A stretch of DNA of 64,000 nt from Paenibacillus sp. ACRRY (GTDB lineage Bacteria; Bacillota; Bacilli; Paenibacillales; Paenibacillaceae), in NCBI RefSeq assembly GCF_022346995.1, contig NZ_JAKRNM010000006.1:181113-245112 (forward strand). The letters are read 5' to 3'. Position 1 is the first letter of the stretch; each line of letters opens with the position of its first letter. The notes beneath the pieces were generated by a model. It was not told where the DNA came from, made no database searches, and saw nothing but the letters and a program-made list of their open reading frames with translations. Made by a program: the position numbers and the translations under genes. Shown piece by piece: positions 25,194 to 32,847 of the stretch.

Positions 25194-26288
25194 ATGATGT
25201 CAGCACTTCTGAAGTCAGGCAGTTTGAAAACGAGAATCATCTGGGCCGTCGTACTGATTCTAATGTGTCTTGCCCCGCTAATCTCTACCGAGTTTCGGCT
25301 TAGCTTGCTCGCTAAATTCCTGGCACTGGCTATTCTGGCCATCGGACTGGATCTGATCTGGGGCTACGGCGGGGTTCTGAGTCTGGGGCATGGGGTGTTC
25401 TTTGGTCTTGGTGGTTACGCTATGGCCATGTATTTGAAACTGCAGGCGAGCGGTACATCCCTGCCTGATTTCATGGGGTGGAGCGGCTTGTCGGGTCTTC
25501 CGTGGTTTTGGGAACCATTTCGTTCATTTCCAGTGGCGTTAATTCTGGGTATTATTCTTCCGGCTTTACTAGCATTTGTGCTGGGGTGGTTTACGTTTCG
25601 CAACCGGATTACCGGGGTGTATTTTACGATTTTGACGCAAGCCCTTGTGCTTATCACGGTTACCTTGTTTATCGGCAAACAGGAGTGGACCGGGGGGACT
25701 AATGGCATAACTGGCTATAACTCCATCTTTGGTTTCACGCTGCATTCTGCAGGAACAACAATTGTGCTCTATTATATTACGCTTGCCATCCTGGTACTCA
25801 CGTACCTGCTATGCAGGAGAATAGTAAATAGCCGGTTTGGTCAGGTGCTTGAAGCTTCGCGGGATGGAGAAAACCGGGTTCGTTTCCTTGGTTATGATCC
25901 TGCGGGTTATAAAACGTTGACGTTTGCCCTTTCCGGGGCTCTTGCAGGAATAGCGGGTATGCTGTTTGTTCTTCAGGTCGGGATTATCTCGCCGTCCATG
26001 ATGGGAATCGTTCCATCCATTGAAATGGTGTTATGGGTTGCATTGGGTGGTCGCGGCACGCTCATTGGGGCTGTGATTGGTGCAGTGGTTCTGAACGCGG
26101 CCAAAACCGGAATAAGTGAGGCTTACCCTGAAGGGTGGCTGTTTGTTCTCGGCGGGTTGTTTGTAACGGTGGTATTGTTCATGCCTAACGGACTCGTTGG
26201 AGTCTATCGAAATGTCGTTCGATTGCTGAAGCGGAGAGGAGAGGTTGTGCATGTCCCTGTCAGTCAGGAAAAACCTAAAGTCTACTGA
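25194..26288 (+). CDS. urtC: Urea ABC transporter permease UrtC
   Basis: A 364-residue LivM-type permease, about ten membrane helices, with the typical DLIWGYGGVLSLGHGVFFGLGGYAM region (in parts) and FTILTQAL. It starts 18 bases after urtB with a GAAGAAGGGGG ribosome site. The C-terminus overlaps urtD by 38 bases. Confidence 0.95.
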   Translation: MMSALLKSGSLKTRIIWAVVLILMCLAPLISTEFRLSLLAKFLALAILAIGLDLIWGYGGVLSLGHGVFFGLGGYAMAMYLKLQASGTSLPDFMGWSGLSGLPWFWEPFRSFPVALILGIILPALLAFVLGWFTFRNRITGVYFTILTQALVLITVTLFIGKQEWTGGTNGITGYNSIFGFTLHSAGTTIVLYYITLAILVLTYLLCRRIVNSRFGQVLEASRDGENRVRFLGYDPAGYKTLTFALSGALAGIAGMLFVLQVGIISPSMMGIVPSIEMVLWVALGGRGTLIGAVIGAVVLNAAKTGISEAYPEGWLFVLGGLFVTVVLFMPNGLVGVYRNVVRLLKRRGEVVHVPVSQEKPKVY

Positions 26289-27060
26289 AGCTTCACCCGT
26301 ATTGATGGTTGAGAGTATTACTGTTGCTTTTGGTGGATTCGTTGCAGTTAATGGCATGAACCTGAAGCTGCATGAGCATGATCTGCATTTTCTGATTGGC
26401 CCCAATGGTGCGGGGAAAACGACAATGCTGGATGTGATTTGCGGAAAAACCAAACCCCTCTCCGGCACGGTGCGGCTGCAAGATGGCGCAGAGTTAACGC
26501 GTCTGAAGGAACATCAGATCGTCAGAAAAGGCGTAGGACGTAAATTCCAGGCACCGTCCATCTTCGGAAGCCTTACCGTACAGGAGAATTTGGCCTTGGC
26601 GGCGGAAAGTCAGCGTTCACCTCTTCGGACCCTTGCGATTCCTCGATTTGGGAAAATAAACACGGCAATGGAACAGGTCATCCAGCAAATTGGATTACAA
26701 GACCGTGTGTATACACGAGCGGGTGCGCTATCTCACGGTGAGAAGCAGTGGCTGGAAATTGGTATGTTACTTCTTCAGGAACCGCGGGTATTGTTGCTGG
26801 ACGAACCGGTTGCCGGGATGACGGACGAGGAAACACATAAAACGGGCAGGTTGTTACAGGGGATAGCGCGTGAACGTTCGGTTGTGGTCGTGGAGCATGA
26901 CATGGAGTTTGTCCGTGAGTACGCGGCAAAAGTGACCGTGATGCATGAAGGGAAGCTGTTGAAGGAAGGTACCATGGCTGAGGTGCAGGAAGATCCCAGG
27001 GTGGCCGAAGTCTACTTGGGAAAAAGGAGAGATGACCATGCTGTCGCTGCAACGAATTGA
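26251..27060 (+). CDS. urtD: Urea ABC transporter ATPase UrtD
   Basis: A 269-residue ABC ATPase (LivG type). Walker A GPNGAGKTT, a signature-like LSHGEKQWLEIG (the UrtD variant of LSGGQ), Walker B VLLLDEPVAGM and switch His in VVEHDMEF. ATG 26251 with GAGGAGAGG upstream; an earlier TTG at 26245 lies too close. Overlaps urtC and urtE. Confidence 0.95.
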   Translation: MSLSVRKNLKSTEASPVLMVESITVAFGGFVAVNGMNLKLHEHDLHFLIGPNGAGKTTMLDVICGKTKPLSGTVRLQDGAELTRLKEHQIVRKGVGRKFQAPSIFGSLTVQENLALAAESQRSPLRTLAIPRFGKINTAMEQVIQQIGLQDRVYTRAGALSHGEKQWLEIGMLLLQEPRVLLLDEPVAGMTDEETHKTGRLLQGIARERSVVVVEHDMEFVREYAAKVTVMHEGKLLKEGTMAEVQEDPRVAEVYLGKRRDDHAVAATN

Positions 27061-27733
27061 ATCCGGCTACGGGGAAAGCAATGTGCTGCGTGGTGTTAAT
27101 CTGGATGTCCTGCCTGGACAGGTGGTCTGCCTCATGGGCCGGAATGGAGTCGGTAAAACGACGTTGATGAAAACGTTAATGGGCCTACTCAAAACAAGGA
27201 AAGGGGCCATCCACTGGAAAGGGCAGGATATATCCGCTTTGGAGCCTGCCAAACGTGCCAAGGCTGGCATTGGATATGTCCCTCAGGGGCGTGAAATTTT
27301 CCCTCAGCTGACGGTAAAGGAAAATCTGCTGCTCGGTCTGGAGACATCTGCACCTGGGGTGAAGACGTTCCCTGAAGATGTACTCGCGATGTTTCCAGTC
27401 CTTGCGACCATGTATGGACGGCAGGGCGGTGATCTGAGTGGTGGCCAGCAGCAGCAGCTTGCCTTCGCGCGAGCGCTTGCCTCGCGGCCTGGACTATTGT
27501 TGCTGGATGAACCAACCGAAGGCATACAGCCTTCGATTGTCGAAGATATCCGGCAGGTCATTCTGCAAATTAAGGCGAAGGGCGACATTTCGGTGCTTCT
27601 CGTCGAGCAGAGTATTGACTTCGTGCGTGGTGCTGCAGATTTTATCTATGTCATGGACAAGGGAGCAATTGCGCTGCAAGGATCACCGGAGAAATTGGAT
27701 ATGTCTCAATTTGAACACCACCTGTCCGTGTAG
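27038..27733 (+). CDS. urtE: Urea ABC transporter ATPase UrtE
   Basis: A 231-residue ABC ATPase (LivF type) with Walker A GRNGVGKTT, GYVPQGREIFPQLTV, signature LSGGQQQQLAFAR, Walker B LLLLDEPTEGIQPS and LLVEQSIDF. ATG 27038 has AAGGAGA 8 bases upstream, better spacing than the ATG at 27032. Last urt gene. It is convergent with the PAS gene, with a 27-base gap. Confidence 0.95.
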   Translation: MLSLQRIESGYGESNVLRGVNLDVLPGQVVCLMGRNGVGKTTLMKTLMGLLKTRKGAIHWKGQDISALEPAKRAKAGIGYVPQGREIFPQLTVKENLLLGLETSAPGVKTFPEDVLAMFPVLATMYGRQGGDLSGGQQQQLAFARALASRPGLLLLDEPTEGIQPSIVEDIRQVILQIKAKGDISVLLVEQSIDFVRGAADFIYVMDKGAIALQGSPEKLDMSQFEHHLSV

Positions 27734-27760
27734 GAGAGGTGGTTACTTTTTTTGTTTTGC

Positions 27761-28417
27761 TTATGAGCGCTTATCCAAAATATTGGAGTACTTTGGATAT
27801 AACCTGCGGATGCAGTCCGGACAGATATCGTGTGTGAATTCTGCGTGGGTATGCCTCTCCAAGTAACCTTCGACTGAATTCCAGACGTCCTGCTCGTCCT
27901 TAATCTGTTTGCAGACGGCGCAAATGGGAAGTAGTCCCCGCAGTGTCCGCACTTCGGACAGAGCCAGCTTCAATTGCTGTTCGATTCGCTTCTGTTCCGT
28001 GATGTCTGTATGCGAGATCAGAACTAGTCCCATCGGAGACGGAGGATCAGTCTGATTCAGGGGTGTCAGCTCCAGTCGAAACCATCTAAGGTCCAGGTTC
28101 GCAGGCTGTATGGATATGTCATATGTATGGCAGTGAACAAGGGGATAATGAATCTTCTCCAACTTCTGAATAATCGATGAATTCTCCGTTTCTTCCTCTT
28201 GGGCTGCCCATAGCTGCAGCAGCTGAAGATAATGAAACGTTTCGTAAGATGGTCGGTGAACGTCGGACTTTTTGTATTGTGAGAGATGCAGTCGCCCGAG
28301 TCCGTTCTGCCATGCGGTATTGCAGCTGCGGATTCTCCAGTCGCGGTCGACGATGATGAGTTGATGGCGTATGGATTGAAAGGATAACCTTTCAAGGTCG
28401 GTTGTAAAGAAGCTCAT
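27761..28417 (-). CDS. PAS-domain protein with C-terminal Cys-rich module
   Basis: A 218-residue protein. Residues about 10-135 are a PAS fold with the PAC-like ending GLVLISHTDITEQKRIEQQL. A short coiled-coil linker leads to a C-terminal module LPICAVCKQIKDEQDVWNSVE...HDICPDCIRRLYP, with two CxxC pairs. This module is common at the end of bacterial sensor and response-regulator proteins. There is no kinase, GGDEF or HTH domain, so it must act through a partner. RBS AAGGAGG. It sits between the urea transporter and the second ureF, so a nitrogen or nickel signalling role is possible but unproven. Confidence 0.85.
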   Translation of the reverse strand: MSFFTTDLERLSFQSIRHQLIIVDRDWRIRSCNTAWQNGLGRLHLSQYKKSDVHRPSYETFHYLQLLQLWAAQEEETENSSIIQKLEKIHYPLVHCHTYDISIQPANLDLRWFRLELTPLNQTDPPSPMGLVLISHTDITEQKRIEQQLKLALSEVRTLRGLLPICAVCKQIKDEQDVWNSVEGYLERHTHAEFTHDICPDCIRRLYPKYSNILDKRS

Positions 28418-28474
28418 GAATAGGCCCTCCTTGGCAATCAGTTAAAGGATCGGGACGGCATGGTAATGGCGGTG

Positions 28475-28678
28475 TCATCGTAGTTCATCCGAAATCTGCA
28501 AAATGTCTGCGACCTGGTTTCGGAAACGGGTTGCTTTTCGTGTGCCATGGATGAGATTGGATAAACGATACGGCGGGATGTCGTGCTTCTCGCAGAACGT
28601 TTTCTGGTCCATCTGAAGCTCCGTTAAGCGGCGTTTGATGGCCCATCCGAACGGAGTCACGGGTTTCTTTTTGTTCAA
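28475..28678 (-). CDS. Small XRE-type helix-turn-helix protein
   Basis: A 67-residue protein, essentially one HTH: GWAIKRRLTELQMDQKTFCEKHDIPPYRLSNLIHGTRKATRF (in parts). The TTG start at 28678 has GAGGGGTG 8 bases upstream. An overlapping frame of the same length starting at GTG 28688 has no recognisable fold and is rejected. It probably forms an operon with the PAS gene (57-base gap). Confidence 0.75.
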   Translation of the reverse strand: MNKKKPVTPFGWAIKRRLTELQMDQKTFCEKHDIPPYRLSNLIHGTRKATRFRNQVADILQISDELR

Positions 28679-28768
28679 AAGGGTTCACCCCTCATAGAAG
28701 TATTTCAACCCGCCTTCGGCTGTGTAGAATTGAGGGAGATGCGAGCTGTTCATCTTATTATATACGTA

Positions 28769-28832
28769 TTTACGTCATGTAACAATTACAAACGATGAAA
28801 AATAGTGTTTTTATATCTGATAATGACGTAAA
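28769..28832. repeat. Inverted repeat TTTACGTCAT ... ATGACGTAAA
   Basis: Two perfect 10-base arms (28769-28778 and 28823-28832) separated by 44 bases, upstream of the small XRE gene. Candidate operator for that protein. Confidence 0.55.
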
Positions 28833-28855
28833 AGCGTTATATTTTATAGGTATAC

Positions 28856-28898
28856 GTGAAAAAACACGTCAGCAAGGAGGTTGCTGCGTGCTTTTTTC
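28856..28898. terminator. Bidirectional terminator after second ureF
   Basis: CACGTCAGCAA and TTGCTGCGTG arms, GGAGG loop, with CTTTTTTC on the plus and TTTTTTC on the minus strand. Confidence 0.75.
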
Positions 28899-28936
28899 GT
28901 TTGGGGAAATATGAGGGGATCTTGGAGGTAGAAAGA

Positions 28937-29638
28937 TTAGGCGCGATAAGCATGCAGCCCTGCGCCAAGCATGTGGAAGCTGGGGAACAACGATTTCATG
29001 GACATGGAGGTTGGTTGTGCCGGTCCATCCGCAGCAGAGGCGCTGACGGTATTCCATTCATGCTCCAGGTCTGCGGCCAGGCGAACCAGCAGTTCCTGGG
29101 TTGTTTCGTTATGCAGGGGGAGGACTTTGGATGCTTCGGTTATGCATGCATTCATGGCTGAGTGCAGGTAACCCATTACTGCTTCCTCGACGGGGATATC
29201 GAGGTAGTGGTTGATCCAGGCGTGAACAGTGGAGAGGCAGCCTACAGACTCGTATTTGGCAAGGGTGTGTTCGAGCTGGCTGAATTCAATCCAGGGGTGA
29301 AGAGCTCTGGCCAGCTTAATCAGTCTTTTGCCCATGGCAGTGGCTTGCTCCCTTTGATCGGAAGGGGTCCGCTGAACGTGAACCAACTTGTCAATGAGAG
29401 CCGTTCGCCATGTGTCGTTATGATCCGTTGCGCTATAGATACCTTTAATCGCCATGCCCTCAAGTCGAACGATACTGGGATGCAGCTGGCAGCGCATGAA
29501 GGATTCCAGATCATCGGCATTTCGAATGCTACCTTCAGCAATGTGTACATCCATACCAAAGGAATGGGTGAAACCTCCGACATGAATGGAGGAATCAAGC
29601 AGTTTGACATAATCGAGCAGCTTATTCCCACGGTTCAC
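28937..29638 (-). CDS. Second UreF paralogue
   Basis: A 233-residue all-helical protein clearly related to the UreF at 19248: both have LLDS-S/A-GGF-HSFG near the start, AIKGIY, VHVQRTP, MGKRL-KLAR-L-PW and TVHAWINH / TIHGYILY equivalents. The GTG start at 29638 follows TAGGAGGCGAAAGACC; the longer frame from 29683 would run through the GlnR-type box. It differs from UreF1 in the LPIGG segment (here IHVGG) and in the Cys of the YCG motif (ESVGCLS). It has no ureG or ureD beside it. Confidence 0.88.
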   Translation of the reverse strand: MNRGNKLLDYVKLLDSSIHVGGFTHSFGMDVHIAEGSIRNADDLESFMRCQLHPSIVRLEGMAIKGIYSATDHNDTWRTALIDKLVHVQRTPSDQREQATAMGKRLIKLARALHPWIEFSQLEHTLAKYESVGCLSTVHAWINHYLDIPVEEAVMGYLHSAMNACITEASKVLPLHNETTQELLVRLAADLEHEWNTVSASAADGPAQPTSMSMKSLFPSFHMLGAGLHAYRA

Positions 29639-29665
29639 GGTCTTTCGCCTCCTACGTTCGTAAAA

Positions 29666-29682
29666 TGTTATATTATATAACA
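29666..29682 (-). promoter_or_regulatory. Perfect GlnR/TnrA-type box before second ureF
   Basis: TGTTATATTATATAACA is a perfect match to the consensus TGTNANAWWWTMTNACA and a near-perfect palindrome. On the minus strand it contains TATAAT (-10) with a weak TTTAAA 17 bases upstream, so the bound protein would cover the promoter. Confidence 0.75.
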
Positions 29683-29683
29683 T

Positions 29684-30009
29684 TAATATTCTTTTTTAAA
29701 TCCTTTTATGTTTAAAATCCGAATTATATGATATATATCATCACATAAACATCCGTATTTTGTCAATATTTTCTTTGTGTTTAGTTCGTTTATTATTTTT
29801 TATGTTACATTATATTACTCACACTAGTTGGATACCTCTAAAAAATGTGAGGTGTTTGAGATGTTTTCTTATAGGGAGATAAACTAACATATATAATGAA
29901 ATTAAAAAATGAATTGAAATTAAATGTATGCAATAGTTAAGAGATCATGACGATAAAAACCGATATTTGGAGGAAAAACACAGGTGCAAAGTAGTTTTTA
30001 TAAAAGTGC
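29684..30009. other. Very AT-rich intergenic region with a further GlnR-like box
   Basis: No coding frame of note. It holds a second box-like sequence, TGTTACATTATATTACT (29803-29819), that misses the consensus only at its last base, a TGATATATATCA palindrome near 29730, and a weak hairpin ATACCTC/GAGGTGT near 29835. Its low GC content contrasts with the flanking genes. Confidence 0.5.
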
Positions 30010-30038
30010 TTTACTTTTATAATGTAATCCTGTATAAT
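30010..30038 (+). promoter_or_regulatory. Promoter of second tRNA-Leu
   Basis: TTTACT (30010-30015), 17 bases, TATAAT (30033-30038), 29 bases before the tRNA. Confidence 0.75.
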
Positions 30039-30066
30039 CATTTTTGTTGCCGATTATTTACGACAT

Positions 30067-30149
30067 GCGGTCGTGGTGGAATGGCAGACACGCTATCTTG
30101 AGGGGGTAGTGGGCGTATGCCCGTGGAGGTTCGAGTCCTCTCGACCGCA
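30067..30149 (+). tRNA. tRNA-Leu (anticodon GAG), copy 2
   Basis: Identical to the copy at 16760 except for a compensated pair in the variable arm (GGGC/GCCC instead of GGGT/ACCC). CCA is not encoded. It stands alone. Confidence 0.94.
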
Positions 30150-30163
30150 TCATATTGTACGAT

Positions 30164-30202
30164 AAGAAGAGGTTTTCCGAATACGGAGAACCTCTTTTTT
30201 GT
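30164..30202 (+). terminator. Terminator of second tRNA-Leu
   Basis: AGAGGTTTTCCG/CGGAGAACCTCT hairpin followed by TTTTTTG. Confidence 0.8.
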
Positions 30203-30225
30203 GTGTTTGGAGAAACAAGATAATA

Positions 30226-30288
30226 AAAAAAGGCCATTCACAGAGAACCGGACTTTCTCCTGGTTCCATGTTGATTATGGCCTCTCTG
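30226..30288 (-). terminator. Terminator of glutathione peroxidase gene
   Basis: On the minus strand AGGCCAT and ATGGCCT arms with an inner GAACC/GGTTC helix, followed by TTTTTTTATT. Confidence 0.65.
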
Positions 30289-30295
30289 TGTTGAC

Positions 30296-30772
30296 TTATT
30301 TCAACAGTTTCTCAATATCAGCCTCAATTTGGTCAGGAGTCGTTTTTGGAGCATAACGCTTCACGACACGTCCGTTCTGATCAACGAGAAATTTGGTGAA
30401 GTTCCATTTGATGGCTTTGGATCCGAGCAGTCCTGGTGCCTCTGTTGTCAGGTGCTGGAATAGAGGGTGAGCACTTGAACCATTGACATCAATTTTCTCG
30501 AACATAGGAAAGCTTACACCGTAATTCATCTGGCAGAACTCAGCAATATCATCGGAAGATCCTTTTTCCTGAGCAAACTGGTTACTTGGGAAGCCCAATA
30601 CTTCAAACTGCCGGTCTTTGAATTTGTTATAGAGTTCCTGTAAGCCTTCAAATTGCGGGGTCAAGCCGCATTTGCTCGCCGTATTTACAATCAGCAGCAC
30701 CTTGTTGCGATAATCGGACATCTCCACTTCTTGGCCTCGAAGGGTATTGACTTTGTAGTCATAAACGGACAT
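30296..30772 (-). CDS. bsaA: Glutathione peroxidase-like thiol peroxidase
   Basis: A 158-residue protein that reduces hydroperoxides with a catalytic cysteine. Cys35 sits in NTASKCG where animal enzymes have selenocysteine; Gln in FPSNQF and Trp in WNFTKF complete the catalytic set. The start ATG follows TATGGAGGCGACAGATC. Bacteria of this group lack glutathione, so thioredoxin or bacillithiol is the likely reductant (knowledge of the family). Monocistronic. Confidence 0.92.
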   Translation of the reverse strand: MSVYDYKVNTLRGQEVEMSDYRNKVLLIVNTASKCGLTPQFEGLQELYNKFKDRQFEVLGFPSNQFAQEKGSSDDIAEFCQMNYGVSFPMFEKIDVNGSSAHPLFQHLTTEAPGLLGSKAIKWNFTKFLVDQNGRVVKRYAPKTTPDQIEADIEKLLK

Positions 30773-31114
30773 GATCTGTCGCCTCCATATCGTATAATAG
30801 GTTAATGATTCGTATATCTACATTATATTGCCTGCAATTAGATAATGCAAAATTAATTGAACGGTTGCTATGTTTACCTACAGAATTTTTAAATTACATA
30901 CGTTTTTCATAAGGACGAGAATTAGCGAGCTTCATAGAGATGGATGGAGAATGGATTGGTTGTAAGCGATATCATTGATGTTTAATGCCTTAAATTCGTC
31001 CATTCGGTGATCTGACCGGACTTTACACTAACATGGCGCGGGTGTATGATTCATATCGTAATTTCTAATTCAATTAAACTTAACATGAACAACGAAACAT
31101 ACGATAATATCGCT
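30773..31114. other. Intergenic region with promoter of the riboswitch transcript
   Basis: No coding frame. Near its end TTAACA (31080-31085), 17 bases, GATAAT (31103-31108) forms a good sigma-A promoter, giving a start about 31115. Confidence 0.55.
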
Positions 31115-31139
31115 CTGATCAATATATGAAACAGGAACG

Positions 31140-31315
31140 ATGTTTTAATCGCTGAGTTTCCATTCATTCATGGGTGGGAAACGGGGGAACCAATCGGAAT
31201 AGCTGTTAATGCGGCTAATCCATGGGGTGAATTTTTCGGTGCAAGCCGGAAATAGGGCGACTCTCGCGCCCGAATCCGTCAGCTAACCTCGTAAGCGTCA
31301 AAGGGAGAGGCAACA
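31140..31315 (+). ncRNA. c-di-AMP riboswitch (ydaO/yuaA type)
   Basis: The conserved core is present in order: ATCGCTGAGTTTCC-like P1 arm, ACGGGGGAACC, GGGGTGAAT, AGGGCGA, CCGAATCCG, CAGCTAACCTCGTAAGCG and AGGGAGAGG. This is the signature of the ydaO RNA, which binds two c-di-AMP molecules and ends transcription when they are bound. The ends are approximate. It is followed by a terminator and then a small gene. Confidence 0.87.
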
Positions 31316-31354
31316 AGCCGTACGCATATTCATGGCGTTTTCGTCATGGATTAT

Positions 31355-31401
31355 TCAAGAAGCGTTCGGGAGGCCTTGGTCCCCCACGCTTCTTTTTTGT
31401 T
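31355..31401 (+). terminator. Expression-platform terminator of the riboswitch
   Basis: Perfect 9-bp AAGAAGCGT/ACGCTTCTT stem with an inner GGGAGG/CCCCC-type pairing and TTTTTT after it, 27 bases before the ribosome site of the next gene. Confidence 0.8.
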
Positions 31402-31427
31402 GTCTTTTCACGCCAAGGGAGGAACGA

Positions 31428-31826
31428 ATGATGGATAATGAGATGATTTTAGTAACAGCACCGAATGAAGCAGGCCGCAAGTTTATCAAGTTGTTGATGT
31501 ACAAAAAAATGCAGTTTGCCGTTCTGACCAACAGTGCAGGGGAAGAACGGAAGCTCCGCAGAATCGGAGTGGAAAACGTCATTCGCATGAATACAGCTGA
31601 AGCTCAGAAGTGGTTTCTACCGCAATCGAGTGTAGGCAACGTTTTTATTTTTGAGAACAGTCTGAACCTGACCTGCCGCTATTTGCAGATCTGCCGTTCA
31701 TGGACCTCCAAATCACTATGTGTGATTACTGAACAGAGTCATCCCAAAGGCATTTACCGCGGAATGGGAGCTGACCGCATTGTGTATTCACTTAATGGAG
31801 AAGTTGGTTTCTTACTTAATGGTTAA
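31428..31826 (+). CDS. Small Rossmann-like (RCK_N-like) protein under c-di-AMP riboswitch
   Basis: A 132-residue protein starting ATG at 31428 after AAGGGAGGAAC. The alternation of strands and helices fits a Rossmann fold of the RCK_N/TrkA-N kind: ILVTAP, AVLTNS, a GVENVIRMNT segment, VFIFENSLNLTCRYLQIC (like the D/E-x-x-N helix of RCK proteins), LCVIT and a closing GADRIVY. The glycine-rich GxGxxG loop is replaced by APNEAGR, so nucleotide binding may be lost. There is no RCK_C domain or membrane part. I cannot name the family. The riboswitch suggests a role in potassium, osmotic or wall control. Confidence 0.7.
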   Translation: MMDNEMILVTAPNEAGRKFIKLLMYKKMQFAVLTNSAGEERKLRRIGVENVIRMNTAEAQKWFLPQSSVGNVFIFENSLNLTCRYLQICRSWTSKSLCVITEQSHPKGIYRGMGADRIVYSLNGEVGFLLNG

Positions 31827-31894
31827 TTTGATAGCAGCCGATTGATCCGGTGTAAGGTGCCTGTTATAATTGAACTTGTGGAAAAACGGAATTC

Positions 31895-31932
31895 TGAGGA
31901 GACTCATGCATGATGGTGGGTCTTCTTTTTTA
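31895..31932 (+). terminator. Terminator after riboswitch-controlled gene
   Basis: GAGGAGACTCA and TGGGTCTTCTT arms with two G-U pairs, followed by TTTTTT. Confidence 0.65.
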
Positions 31933-31998
31933 TTTGAGCATTAATGCACATTGCAGATTTATAGAGATTGCGTTCATGGCTAACAAGGAGGAATAGGC

Positions 31999-32688
31999 GT
32001 GCCGGATGTACGGGGGTTAAAATGGTTGTTCTTTGATGTAGGAGATACGTTGGTGGACGAATGGGAGCCAGTAGATGATATTATAGGGCAGTTTGTAAAA
32101 GAAGCCTGCTTGCTTGGATATCCGGTGAAAATAGAGGAAGTGCGAGAGATATTTGCCTCCTGTTACCGAAATTATGAGCAGTGGCCCATGAGGGTAGCCA
32201 TTCGAACGCTGATCAGCGATGAACGTCATAGGGAGCAAATCCAGGAGAAGTTGAAGTTCCGGAAGGAACTGGAGAAACCTTTCGCTTCTGCTGACGCGGT
32301 GTTGAAGGAATTGTCACAGCACTATCGAATCGGTATCATTGCCAATCAGAGTCCAGGGACAGCAGAGCGCCTGGAGAGCTACGGTCTGCGGAGGTACGTG
32401 GATGTACTGGCTTGCTCGGCAGAAGAAGGCGTATCCAAGCCAGACCCGGAACTCTATGCCGTGGCTCTGAAACAGGCGGGTTGTGAACCCGAGGAAGCGG
32501 TCATGATTGGGGATCGGATTGATAACGATATCATTCCTGCCAAGAAGCTGGGGATGCGGACGATTCGGATTTTGCAGGGCTATGGACGATTTCAGCCTGA
32601 GCTGGAGGGCCAAGAGCATGCAGACTGGACTATCGAAGCCCTGGAGCAGCTTATTCCTCTGCTTGTGTCTGCTGAAGTTAGTGGATAA
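31999..32688 (+). CDS. HAD superfamily hydrolase
   Basis: A 229-residue HAD-IA type phosphatase: motif I FFDVGDTLVDE, motif II Asn in IIANQSPG, motif III Lys in VSKPDPELY, motif IV VMIGDRIDNDI. The cap (residues 30-95) is helical. The start is GTG after AAGGAGGAATAGGC. Substrate unknown. Confidence 0.9.
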   Translation: MPDVRGLKWLFFDVGDTLVDEWEPVDDIIGQFVKEACLLGYPVKIEEVREIFASCYRNYEQWPMRVAIRTLISDERHREQIQEKLKFRKELEKPFASADAVLKELSQHYRIGIIANQSPGTAERLESYGLRRYVDVLACSAEEGVSKPDPELYAVALKQAGCEPEEAVMIGDRIDNDIIPAKKLGMRTIRILQGYGRFQPELEGQEHADWTIEALEQLIPLLVSAEVSG

Positions 32689-32749
32689 AATTAAAAAAAT
32701 AAATGACCTTAGCGTCATTAAATAATGGACAAGGCAAATGCACGGCAAG

Positions 32750-32809
32750 CTAAAAGGCGGATCCTCTCGAGTATATATACTTGAGAGGATCCGCCTTTTT
32801 TTATCGAAT
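32750..32809. terminator. Strong bidirectional terminator
   Basis: Almost perfect hairpin with 15-bp outer arms (AAGGCGGATCCTCTC and complement) and a GTATATATAC centre, T run on plus and A/T run on minus. It ends both the HAD gene and mntH. Confidence 0.9.
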
Positions 32810-32847
32810 CTTTGGTAAACGGTAAACTGTTTTACCGCATATTTAGA

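Noticed and set aside
29860..29940. Tiny ORFs of 8 and 14 codons in the AT-rich gap
   Set aside because: No adequate ribosome site and no recognisable peptide class.
31115..31400. Cobalamin or SAM riboswitch as identity of the leader
   Set aside because: The AGCTAACCTCGTAAGCG and CCGAATCCG core belongs to ydaO RNAs; cobalamin and SAM core motifs are missing.
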